Origin: CAZPNX01 sp964518765
GTDB lineage: Bacteria; Edwardsbacteria; AC1; EtOH8
Direction: 5' to 3'
Assembly (NCBI GenBank): GCA_964518765.1
Contig: CAZFJC010000002.1
Span: 1 to 64,000, forward strand
Length of the DNA: 64,000 bases
Shown: one piece after another, positions 35,133 through 43,400 of the stretch
Layout: every line of letters begins with the position of its first letter
Position numbering within the stretch: the first letter of the stretch is position 1
Program-made: the position numbers and the translations under genes
Notes under the pieces: model-generated
The model's input: the letters and a program-made list of their open reading frames with translations, nothing else
The model's database searches: none
Told to the model about the DNA's origin: nothing

Positions 35133-36202
35133 CACTCCTCCCTCCACACCCTGACAGCACTGGCTTTGAAGACGGCGTAAACCTCAGTTCCGACCTTCAA
35201 CCCCAGCTCGTCCCAAGAGGCCTTGGTTATGACCGACACCATCGGCCACCCGGCGTCCACCGTCACTCGGTAAAGCCCGCCTTCGGGGTCCACCGCCGCC
35301 ACCCTGCCCCGGAGCACGTTGCGGGCGCTGGAATGCAGGGGCTTATCGGAGAGGATGACCTCGGAGGGGCTAAGGCTGGCGGTCGCCCGGCCCTCGATGT
35401 CCGAGACGACCTCGATAGTGGTCTTACCTATTTTAATATAGTTTTTATCCCCTCGCTTAAAGGCCAGGCCGGAATAAATGTTGTCTCGCCCTAAAAATCT
35501 ACTCCAGAAGGCCTGGTCCCCGCGGTGCAGCACCTGGTCGGTCGGCCCGGAGATCTCAATCCGACCGTTGTTAAGAAACCAGATCCACTCGGCCAGCCGC
35601 TCCACCTGCCACAGGTTGTGCGAGGCCAGGACAACGGCTTTGCCGGAGCGCCCCAGCTCGGTGATGCTCTGCTCTATCAGCTTGGCGCTCAAGGGGTCCA
35701 GGTTGGCCGTCGGCTCGTCCATGAATATGACCTCGGGGTCGACCGCCAGCGCCCTGGCCAATGCCAGCCGCTGAGACTCCCCGGACGACAGGGTCTTGGC
35801 CTCGCGTTTATCGAAGCCGGCAAGGCCAAGCTTCTCCAACAGCCCCGATATGCGTTTTTGCACCTCGCCCACCGGCAGGCCCCGAACCCTGAGCCCGTAC
35901 CCGGCGTTGTAGCGGACACTCCCCGACAGCATCACCGCCGGATTGTGCACCAGCACCATCCTCCTCCTCACCGCTTTGGCGGCCTCCCGGTCCATGCCCG
36001 GTGCCTGAAGACATTCGTCGAATCCGACGGCGCCCGAGTCGGGCCTCTCCAGCAGGGCCAGCAGGCGCATCAAGGTGGTTTTGCCCGAACCGTTGGGACC
36101 CACCAATGCGTAAATGCCAGGCCGGTCGAACGTCAGCGAGACTTCGCTCAAGACGGGCTTTCCCTCGAATGCCTTTGTCAGCCTCTTGGCCTCGATCCTC
36201 AC
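35132..36202 (-). CDS. tupC: Tungstate/molybdate ABC transporter ATPase
   Basis: A 356-residue ABC ATPase: Walker A G-P-N-G-S-G-K41-T, signature L-S-S-G-E-S-Q-R, Walker B V-I-F-M-D-E-P. The last 90 residues form a TOBE/Mop-like domain (residues 265-355) that senses oxyanion in related importers. It overlaps tupB by 4 bases. Confidence 0.85.
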   Translation of the reverse strand: MRIEAKRLTKAFEGKPVLSEVSLTFDRPGIYALVGPNGSGKTTLMRLLALLERPDSGAVGFDECLQAPGMDREAAKAVRRRMVLVHNPAVMLSGSVRYNAGYGLRVRGLPVGEVQKRISGLLEKLGLAGFDKREAKTLSSGESQRLALARALAVDPEVIFMDEPTANLDPLSAKLIEQSITELGRSGKAVVLASHNLWQVERLAEWIWFLNNGRIEISGPTDQVLHRGDQAFWSRFLGRDNIYSGLAFKRGDKNYIKIGKTTIEVVSDIEGRATASLSPSEVILSDKPLHSSARNVLRGRVAAVDPEGGLYRVTVDAGWPMVSVITKASWDELGLKVGTEVYAVFKASAVRVWREE

Positions 36203-36894
36203 CTGCCCGCCCTCCCCTGGACTATCTGCAGCACCACGTTCACCCCCACCGCCACCAATAGAAGTATGATCCCCAGGGCGATGCCCAGCTCGAAGTTGCC
36301 CTTGATAGTCTCCAGGGCGATGGCTGTGGTCATTACCCGGGTCTCCCCTCTGATGTTGCCGCCCACCATCATGGTCATCCCGGTCTCGCCGATGACCCGG
36401 GCGAAGCCGGTGATGAAAGCTGCCATCAGCGGAAACCTGGCCTCGCGCATGATCCCCAAGGCCTGGTGGCGGCGGCCGGCCCCCAGGGTGACCATGGTCT
36501 CCTTGACCCTCTGCCCCACGCCCTGGAGCGCGGCCACCGAAAGGCCAGCCATCAGCGGCAAGGCCAGCACCGTCTGGGCCAGGATCATGGCCACCGGGCT
36601 ATACAGCAGGCGCCAGAAGCCCATGGGTCCGGAGCGGGAGAACAGCAGGTAGACCACCAGCCCGATGACCACCGCCGGGACGGCGATGAGGCTGTTGATC
36701 GCGGCGATGGCCACCCGCTTGCCCCGGAACTCGTTCTGGGTGACGGCGAAGGCGGCCGGCAAGGCCAGGCAGGCGGCCAGCAGCGAGGCTGCGCCCGAGA
36801 CCCGCAGGGACAGCAGGACTATCTCCCAGATCTCGGGGTCCAAGCTGACCACCATTCCCAGGGCCTGCTTCAGGCTCTGCCAGAGGCTGAACAT
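36199..36894 (-). CDS. tupB: Tungstate ABC transporter permease
   Basis: A 231-residue permease with five to six membrane helices and the E-A-A/G-type loop G-A-G-R-R-H-Q-A-L-G-I. It resembles TupB/WtpB-type permeases (I-S-E-T-G-M-T-M-M-V-G-G-N-I near residue 160). The ATG is six bases below a -10 box, so it can be started from a leaderless message as well as from the tupA promoter. Confidence 0.88.
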   Translation of the reverse strand: MFSLWQSLKQALGMVVSLDPEIWEIVLLSLRVSGAASLLAACLALPAAFAVTQNEFRGKRVAIAAINSLIAVPAVVIGLVVYLLFSRSGPMGFWRLLYSPVAMILAQTVLALPLMAGLSVAALQGVGQRVKETMVTLGAGRRHQALGIMREARFPLMAAFITGFARVIGETGMTMMVGGNIRGETRVMTTAIALETIKGNFELGIALGIILLLVAVGVNVVLQIVQGRAGR

Positions 36895-36900
36895 GCGATT

Positions 36901-36929
36901 ATGATATCAAAAACAACGACAAAAGACAA
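36901..36929 (-). promoter_or_regulatory. Promoter of tupB, leaderless geometry
   Basis: TTGTCT (36924-36929), 17-base spacer, TATCAT (36901-36906), then six bases and the ATG, the same layout as galT. Confidence 0.5.
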
Positions 36930-36937
36930 TCGCCGGG

Positions 36938-36959
36938 GGCCCGGCCGCAAGGCCGGGCC
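36938..36959. terminator. Hairpin between the porin gene and tupB
   Basis: GGCCCGGCC (36938-36946) pairs with GGCCGGGCC (36951-36959), loop GCAA. No T-run directly follows on the minus strand, so it may only slow or partly end transcription, or protect the upstream message. Confidence 0.5.
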
Positions 36960-36979
36960 ACTTTCCAGCGAATAGACCT

Positions 36980-38209
36980 TTAGAATTTCGCCTGGACCAT
37001 GGCCGTCAGCACGTTGTTCCTCACCAGGGGCAGGGCCTTGTCCTCCTGCTTGATGTCGTAGTTGACCGTCAGCTTGGTCACCTTGTTCAGGAAGTAGTCG
37101 GCCCCCAGGTTCCAGGCCAGGGTCCGGGCCTCGGCCTTGACCCAGGCGGTGTCCGTTCCGGCCACCTTGAGCTTCCAGGAGTAGTCGTTGCGGAAAAGAT
37201 CGCCGCGGACCGCCAGCCGAAGCTTGGGCAACACCACGTAGCCCACCGTCAGGTAGCCGCCGCGGGCCAGGGCCTGGTCCACCAGTGTTTTCTTGGTCCA
37301 GGTCTTGGTGGTCACCGTCCGGTTGCTGAAGGTCACCGTGGGCACCCAGGCGGAGCTCAGGGAATCGTAGCTCCAGCTCACCAGTGTATCGGTGACGGTG
37401 AGGCTGGTGGTGCGCGACAGGGAGTCGGATATGGACTTATCGTCGCGGCCGATCATGTACTCGCCGCGGACGAACAGCTTCCGCCACTCCCAGTTGGCCT
37501 CCAGGCCCGCCCGTCGGCGGTAGAGCCCTCGGGTGGCGCCGTCGGCCATCCCGTACTCGGCCGAGGCCCCGGCCCGCAGACCAGGCCAGGGCAGGGCGTA
37601 GACCGTCCGGGCGGTAACGTCCTTGGCCCAATTCTTGTCCTTCAGGTTGTAGGAGGCCCCGTTGTGGAGCGACAGCCAGTAGTTCAGGTCCCGCCACTTG
37701 CCGAAGGCCATGAGCCCCTGGTCGCGGTTGTTGTCCAGGAAGCCCTTGGTGGTCACCGTTTCATAGATGAAGTCCAGGTCCACCGGCGAGGTGCCCTGCT
37801 CTAAGCCGAACTGCTTCTTGTACTGGCCCAGCCGGAAGGAGTAGAGCGGCGAGGGCTTCCAGTCGACGTAGGCGTCCATCAGCTTGGGGGAATAGACCGC
37901 CTCCCCGGTCTTGAGATAGGCGTCGGCCTTGTCGGACACCTTGTTCTTGCGGTTGCCCTGGAGGTAGATCCGGAAGCCGGTCTTGTCCCAGGCGTCGCCC
38001 TGGACCATCAGGGCGGCGTCCTTGACCGAAAAGCCCGAGGCCAACACCTTTCCCTCCTCGTGCCAGACGATGTTCTCGTAGATGGCCTGCACCCAGCCGA
38101 TGACCTTGACCTTTGGGAAGTCCTGCTTGTCGTCCTTCTTGACCTCGAAGGCCGAGGCGGTCGTAATGCCGCACACGACCAGTAATGCTGCCAAAGCTGT
38201 CTTCTTCAT
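36980..38209 (-). CDS. Outer-membrane porin in the tungstate operon
   Basis: A 409-residue protein with signal peptide (MKKTALAALLVVCGITTASA). The mature part has about sixteen beta strands and resembles phosphate-selective porin O/P (F-R-L-G-Q-Y-K-K-Q-F-G-L-E-Q near residue 135, N-R-D-Q-G-L-M). The C-terminus ends V-Q-A-K-F with a terminal Phe. Its start lies one base past the tupA stop and its position between tupA and tupB suggests it lets tungstate or molybdate cross the outer membrane. Confidence 0.8.
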   Translation of the reverse strand: MKKTALAALLVVCGITTASAFEVKKDDKQDFPKVKVIGWVQAIYENIVWHEEGKVLASGFSVKDAALMVQGDAWDKTGFRIYLQGNRKNKVSDKADAYLKTGEAVYSPKLMDAYVDWKPSPLYSFRLGQYKKQFGLEQGTSPVDLDFIYETVTTKGFLDNNRDQGLMAFGKWRDLNYWLSLHNGASYNLKDKNWAKDVTARTVYALPWPGLRAGASAEYGMADGATRGLYRRRAGLEANWEWRKLFVRGEYMIGRDDKSISDSLSRTTSLTVTDTLVSWSYDSLSSAWVPTVTFSNRTVTTKTWTKKTLVDQALARGGYLTVGYVVLPKLRLAVRGDLFRNDYSWKLKVAGTDTAWVKAEARTLAWNLGADYFLNKVTKLTVNYDIKQEDKALPLVRNNVLTAMVQAKF

Positions 38210-38210
38210 A

Positions 38211-39065
38211 TCACTTCTCCTTCCCAACTGCCGGCCCCGCCGCCGGTCCTGCGGCAGGATAGAAGAGCGGCTGTCCGAACTTGTCGACCCCGAATTCCGC
38301 AATCATGCCCTGCCCCCGCGGCGAGACCAGAAAATCCGAAAACTTCTGGGCCAGCCTGGAATTGACGTAGGGATGCTTGGCCGGCGCCACCAGCATCACG
38401 TGGTAGGGATTGAATAGCTCCCGGTCGCCCTCGAACAGAATGGGCAGATCGTACTCCTTCTGGTGGGCCAGGTAGGTGCCCCGGTCGGTCAGGCAGTAGG
38501 CCCGCTTCTCGTTGGCGATGCGCAGCACCGCCTCCATCCCGGCGCCGGCCTCCAGGTACCAGGAGCCCTTGGGAGCCGTCCCGGCCGCGGCCCATAGGCG
38601 CTGCTCCTTCTTATAGGTGCCCGACTGGTCGGCCCGGGAGACGAAGACGGCCTGGGACGACTGGACCTTTTTCAGGGCCTCGGCGGCCGAGGCCGAGCCC
38701 TTGATGGCGGCCGGGTCCTCGGGCGGCCCCACGATTACGAAGTCGTTGTACATCAGGTACTTGCGATCTACGAAGAAGCCCTCCCTCACCACCTTTTCCT
38801 CGGCCACCGGATCGTGGACCATGACGATGTCGGCGTTGCCGTCCCGCCCGTAGCGGATGGCCGCCCCGGTGCCGACGGCGATGATCTGGACCTTGCAGCC
38901 GTTCTCCCTCTCGAAGATCGGCACCAGGAAGTCCAGCAGCCCGGAGTCCATTGTGCTGGTGGTGGTGGCCAGCACCAGCTTGGGCTTGCTTTTGGCCGTA
39001 GCCTGGAGGGCGAGCATTCCGGCCGCCAGCAGCAGGGTCAGGATGACCTTTGGGAACTTAGGCAT
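38211..39065 (-). CDS. tupA: Tungstate-binding protein
   Basis: A 284-residue periplasmic binding protein with signal peptide. The mature start has the TupA signature A-T-T-T-S-T-M-D-S-G-L-L-D and later G-T-G-A-A-I-R-Y-G-R-D-G-N-A-D and F-V-S-R-A-D-Q-S-G-T-Y-K-K-E. This family binds tungstate tightly. GGAGGGG lies before the ATG at 39065. Long upstream in-frame starts cross the leader and are rejected. Confidence 0.92.
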   Translation of the reverse strand: MPKFPKVILTLLLAAGMLALQATAKSKPKLVLATTTSTMDSGLLDFLVPIFERENGCKVQIIAVGTGAAIRYGRDGNADIVMVHDPVAEEKVVREGFFVDRKYLMYNDFVIVGPPEDPAAIKGSASAAEALKKVQSSQAVFVSRADQSGTYKKEQRLWAAAGTAPKGSWYLEAGAGMEAVLRIANEKRAYCLTDRGTYLAHQKEYDLPILFEGDRELFNPYHVMLVAPAKHPYVNSRLAQKFSDFLVSPRGQGMIAEFGVDKFGQPLFYPAAGPAAGPAVGKEK

Positions 39066-39089
39066 TGCCCCTCCTTCGTCTATTGTGTT

Positions 39090-39200
39090 TGTTGATCGCA
39101 GTCCAATAGTTGCGGGCCTCTGACAAACTGGAAGCCATTTCACAGGGTATCGATCAACACATACATACGGACCTGGAATCTCCCTGTTTTCATGGCTTCC
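39090..39200 (-). other. Possible pseudoknot in the tupA leader
   Basis: Stem A: GGAAGCCAT (39130-39138) with ATGGCTTCC (39192-39200), extended by ACAGGG (39142-39147) with CCCTGT (39182-39187). Stem B: TGTTGATCG (39090-39098) with CGATCAACA (39151-39159). One arm of B lies in the loop of A, so the two would form a pseudoknot just before the ribosome site. Seen by eye; not tested. Confidence 0.5.
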
Positions 39201-39218
39201 TAATAAAAATCTCTGATG

Positions 39219-39248
39219 CAAAAAAAGCCATCCCGGTAAAGGGATGGC
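39219..39248 (-). terminator. Intrinsic terminator below the riboswitch
   Basis: On the minus strand GCCATCCC, loop, GGGATGGC (arms 39241-39248 and 39227-39234) followed by seven T. It lies between the aptamer and tupA, so it can act as the off switch. Confidence 0.85.
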
Positions 39249-39256
39249 CGCAAAAC

Positions 39257-39278
39257 GCCCCATCGAGGTCGATGGGGC
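39257..39278 (-). other. Hairpin between aptamer and terminator
   Basis: GCCCCATCG/CGATGGGGC, a 9-base perfect stem (39257-39265 with 39270-39278) followed by GTTTTG. It may be part of the expression platform. Confidence 0.5.
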
Positions 39279-39285
39279 AGAAAGC

Positions 39286-39400
39286 CTGCAACCTCTCCTT
39301 TCCGAACACGGGAGGCGCGGCCGTTTCCCGCCGCACCCTCGTCCGCCTTTGGCGGAGCCGTTCCGCCTCCCATGGCCAATGGCTTTAGAGAGGCGGAATC
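39286..39400 (-). ncRNA. Molybdenum/tungsten-cofactor riboswitch candidate
   Basis: The minus-strand leader of tupA holds a GC-rich aptamer-like region. The outer stem pairs CCTCTCT (39387-39393) with GGAGAGG (39292-39298). Inside are GGAGGCGGAACGGCTCCGCC, GGCGGACGAGGGTGC and CGCCTCCCG, which match my memory of conserved blocks in the Moco RNA motif. Terminator and promoter positions suit a transcription-stopping switch. The gene context (tungstate uptake, moeA, mobB) agrees. Not checked with a covariance model. Confidence 0.7.
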
Positions 39401-39411
39401 GGAGATGGTTA

Positions 39412-39441
39412 ATTATAGCCTAAAAGGGCGTCTCAGCGCAA
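39412..39441 (-). promoter_or_regulatory. Promoter of the tungstate operon
   Basis: TTGCGC (39436-39441), 18-base spacer, TATAAT (39412-39417) on the minus strand. Transcription would start near 39405, just upstream of the riboswitch. Confidence 0.65.
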
Positions 39442-39454
39442 GAAAAATCTATCA

Positions 39455-40447
39455 CTATAATTTTATAGCAATACTGATCCGATGGCTGTTGCCCAAGTCG
39501 TGGCCCACGAAGGCGTAGTCCAGCCTCATCCGCCAGACGGCCGCCCCCCCACCGTAGACTACCTGTCCGTTGTCGGAGCCGGCCCTGAGGAAGAGCCGTC
39601 GGTAGAGCTCCAGCTCCGCCCCTGCCCTGTTCTTTTGGAGCGGCTCGGTCGATGTCTCCCAGCTGGCCAGCAGCGAGCTGCGCATGAAGGCTATGGGCTG
39701 GCGGTACGAGGCGCCGAACCGAAAGGCGGCCATCCGGACGTCTTGGTGCTGGCGGGGGGTGTCCCAGGAGATGGCGGTGCCGCCGACGTCGGTAAGAACG
39801 GCGCTCAGGCTTAGCGTGCCCAGATAGGGATGCCATGAGGAGACGAAGGCTTCCCTCAGCCCGCCCGGCGACGGCGGGGACCCCAGGTCGGCCAGCCTGA
39901 CCATGGCCATTAACCCCGCATCCATCCCCAGACCTGTAGCCTGGTGGTCGTCGAGCCGGTCGTAGATCAGCTTTAGATTGCCGCCGGCCCCAAGGCTGAA
40001 GGGCCTGCCCGCCAGCCTGAGCTGCCGCTTCGAGGCTGCCGAGGCGAAGATCGCGTTTTCGTTGTCGCTGAACTCTCCCTGGGGCGGGGTGCCCACGGTG
40101 TGGGAGAACCTGGGGATGCCGTCCACCCCCAGCCGCACCCAGAGCAGCCCCAGCCATAGCTGGGGCGATACCGGACCGGCCGCCGCCAGGAAATCGTGCC
40201 CGGCCAAGCCACCGAAGAGCGAGGTATGTCCGGCCATCAATTCGTATCCCGGAACCCGGGAGAGGGCGGCCGGGTTCCAATAGGCGGCGCTGGCATCGTC
40301 GGCCGCCGGCCCAAAGGCCCCTCCGAGCCCCTGGGCCCTGGCGCCAACGGCGATGTTCAGGAACTCGCCGCCGTAGCGCTCCCCGGGACAAACTGAGGCC
40401 GCCAGGGGCAGAAGAAGGATCAGTATGGCAATCTTTTTGACAACCAT
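39455..40447 (-). CDS. porV: PorV-like outer-membrane protein, second copy
   Basis: A 330-residue barrel protein with signal peptide and the signature R-Y-G-G-E-F-L-N-I-A-V-G-A-R-A-Q-G-L-G-G-A, A-A-Y-W-N-P-A-A-L, and a C-terminal strand ending I-A-I-K-L. PorV carries cargo to the PorU sortase in type IX secretion. Its start is four bases after the porU stop, the arrangement common in Bacteroidetes, which supports the call over PorQ. Confidence 0.82.
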   Translation of the reverse strand: MVVKKIAILILLLPLAASVCPGERYGGEFLNIAVGARAQGLGGAFGPAADDASAAYWNPAALSRVPGYELMAGHTSLFGGLAGHDFLAAAGPVSPQLWLGLLWVRLGVDGIPRFSHTVGTPPQGEFSDNENAIFASAASKRQLRLAGRPFSLGAGGNLKLIYDRLDDHQATGLGMDAGLMAMVRLADLGSPPSPGGLREAFVSSWHPYLGTLSLSAVLTDVGGTAISWDTPRQHQDVRMAAFRFGASYRQPIAFMRSSLLASWETSTEPLQKNRAGAELELYRRLFLRAGSDNGQVVYGGGAAVWRMRLDYAFVGHDLGNSHRISIAIKL

Positions 40448-40451
40448 GGCC

Positions 40452-43400
40452 TCAGCGTAATATGGCCAGTTTCCCGGTTCTTTTCTCGGAGCGTTCGTCC
40501 GACCAGACCGTCATCACGTAGAAATAGACGCCGTTGGCCACCCTCCTTCCGTCCCGGTCGGTCAGGTCCCAGTCGAAGGTGTGGACGCCCGAGGCGTAGC
40601 CCCCCTCCAGCGTCCGCAGGTGGCGCCCGGCGATGGTGTAGATGTCGGTCCGCCAGCGGTCGGCGTGATCGCCCACTAGAAAGTAAAAGGTGGTCAGGTC
40701 GCCATCGACCGGATTGGGGTAGTTGGCGACCTCGTAGAGGCCGAAGGAGAGCAGGACGTCCAGCTCGTCCCTGATGGCCGACCGATTGCCCAAAAGGTCG
40801 GCGGCTTCGAACTCCAGCAAGTGATGCCCCTCTCCAAGGCTGGCCGGGAACAGCACCGGCACCGATCGTGGATCGGCCGGATTGCGGTCGACAGAGTAGG
40901 CGCTGGCCGGCATCTCGATTCCGTCCTGCCTGATGCGGACCGAGGAAGGGTCCACCCCATCCGGGTCCTCGGCTAGTATATGGTAAAGCTGGGAGTTGGT
41001 CCTGACGTAGTTGCCCCATCCGGTGGCTCTTCGGTCGACCCGGGCGGTGATGGCCGGGCCGGCGGTGTCGGCCTTGTAAAGCAGGGAGAACAGGCCGACT
41101 GACTCGGAGTTTCCCGAAAACCATCCTGAGGGGTGGGCCCCTCGGACCAGTTTGTGTCGTCCGCTCCCCTGGCCTTGACAGTAAATCCCTCCATGCATCA
41201 TCCTGGCGCTGTCCAGACCTGAATCCGATATGGCAACGAAAAGGCTTCTTCCCGGAAGCAGGCCAAGGCTAGAATCGCAAAATCCCACTATCAGCCCGGA
41301 ATAGGGCAGGTTGGTGTCCAAGGGCGCAAGCCCCGGCTGCAGGGAAGGATAGTATGGCGAGCTGTTGTCGATTGACAGCTCGGCATAGAAGGCCACCGCG
41401 CTGTCGTCCAGGCACGAGTCCGGCAGATGCCAGCGGAACCGCGACCCATCGCGGAGCCGGACGGTATCCCCGCTGCCCCCGGCGGCGCCCAGCTGCCTGT
41501 AGAAGAACGGCTCCACAGGCACGGTAAATTGCGCCGAGCGGTTGTTGCTGGTGTCCTGGTCTGGGGGCCAGATGGCACCCGAGGGGTCGACAATGAAATA
41601 GACCGGCCTCCTCTCTTCGCCGTGTGGCCAGAATAGCTCGGCCTTGGCTGTCTTCCCTGCCGGCAGGGTGTCTACCAGGGAAATCCCGATCAGGGAATCG
41701 TTTTCACCGAGGAAGAAATGTACCGGCACCCCGACGGCATCCGTCTCTCCTTGGTTCCTGACGCTGGCGATCAGAGACAGCCTTCGGTTCCCGCCCATGG
41801 CCAACGGCGTCACGTAGGGATCGGGCAGCAGATCGGGCCGCCGCCAGATGCGGCAGCTCTGAAAGGCGCTTCTCCAGACCCGTCCCAGGGTATCGGCCAG
41901 GGCCAGACGGTAGTTGAGGTACGGTTGGTAGCCAGCCGGGGCCAGGGGAGCGGCCAGGACGAAGGAGTCTCCGCCGCCCGGGACCATGGCAGCGATGCCG
42001 GCGGCTAGGGTGTCGTATCTAGGTCCGAAGGAGTACTGGCACCAGACGCTGTCTATCCCATCTCGGCTGGCGGCCAAGGCCGTTATCCAGATGCTGTCCA
42101 GGTCGTTGGGCCGGGCCGGCAGTGTCCTGAAACCCGAGAACGAGGGTCGGCCCACCGCCATCACGGTGGACGCCGCCCAGTCCCTGGAACCCTGCTTCAG
42201 GTAGACCCGGGCCCGGTAGTCGCCGGTAGCCAATCCGCTGTCCCCGGCCAGTATAACCAGAGACTGCCCGGCCTGCGGTGTCGAGAAAGCGCGCTGCAGC
42301 CTGACGGTATCGGCGCTATCTGCCAAGGAGAAGAGGCCGATGGACGAGGCCGGGAAGGGTCCGGACAGTGACAGCCCCAGGGAGTCTCCCGGGATGACCG
42401 AGGCCGGGGAGACGGCCGCCCTCAGACCGGTGTCGGCCAGGGCCAGCCAGGTCCCCGGGTCGCCAAGCAGGTTGAAGCTGTTCATCATCTCCGCGATGTA
42501 GCCGCTGGGCGGCAGGCCGCCAGCCAGCTGGTACTTGGCCGAGAGAGCGATGTCGCCGAACCGACGCAAGCCCAGCCCATCAATGGCCTCGGCGAAGGTC
42601 CATTCCATTATGTTCCCCCAAGACGGACCGCTGGAGGCCAGCACCCCGATGGCCCCGCCCTGGGCCCGCAGCAGCTCCTGGGCCAAAGAGGTGGTATCCG
42701 GAACCTCGAAGGCTCCGCAGTAGCAGGTGGCGGCGGTGATGAACGGCCAGCGGCCCCAGTTGTTGAGCCGGGGGACGTCGCTGTTGGTGAAAAAGGTGCT
42801 GTGGGACCAGACCTGGCCCCCGCCGTGGCCGTAGTACACAGCGGCCGCCGAGCCCTCGTTGAACTGGTCTATAATGTTCTGGGTGGTGCCGCCCCACCTA
42901 CCATGATAGACCTTGGAGACGGTGAATCTGTCGTCCAGGGACCTTGCCAGCTCGTCGCTGGGTGTGTAGAAATCGTCGCCCGATTGCAGAGGCCAGCCGG
43001 CCACGACCATGAAGTCCCGCCGCCACTGGTCGACCATGGGGCTGTTTTCGTAAAAATTCCTCTTGGCCTCCCATGTTGCGTACTGCCCGACGGTGCTCAC
43101 CGCCAGCCGGCCCACCGATATGTCCGGCAGAAGGTCTGTCCCGGAGACGCAGGCGTACCAGTTGTCGTCCGCCACCGGCCCGAAGTCGTCGGTCCTGGTG
43201 AAATGAGCCGGGACTAAATCCGGCCGGCTGCTTCCCAGCAGGTTTTTTGGATCGTAGGAGCCCTCCCCCATCAGCAGCACGTAGCGCGGCGGCGAGGACC
43301 AGCTGTCGTAGGCGTGCTGGATGAATCTTTTGATCGCTAAGTCGGAGGCCAATCCTCCGCCGAACTCGTCGTAGATGTCCGAAGTCAGGGCCACCTTGGC

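Noticed and set aside
36980..38302. Longer start of the porin gene
   Set aside because: The added 31 residues overlap tupA and lack a signal peptide; the ATG at 38209 starts a clear one.
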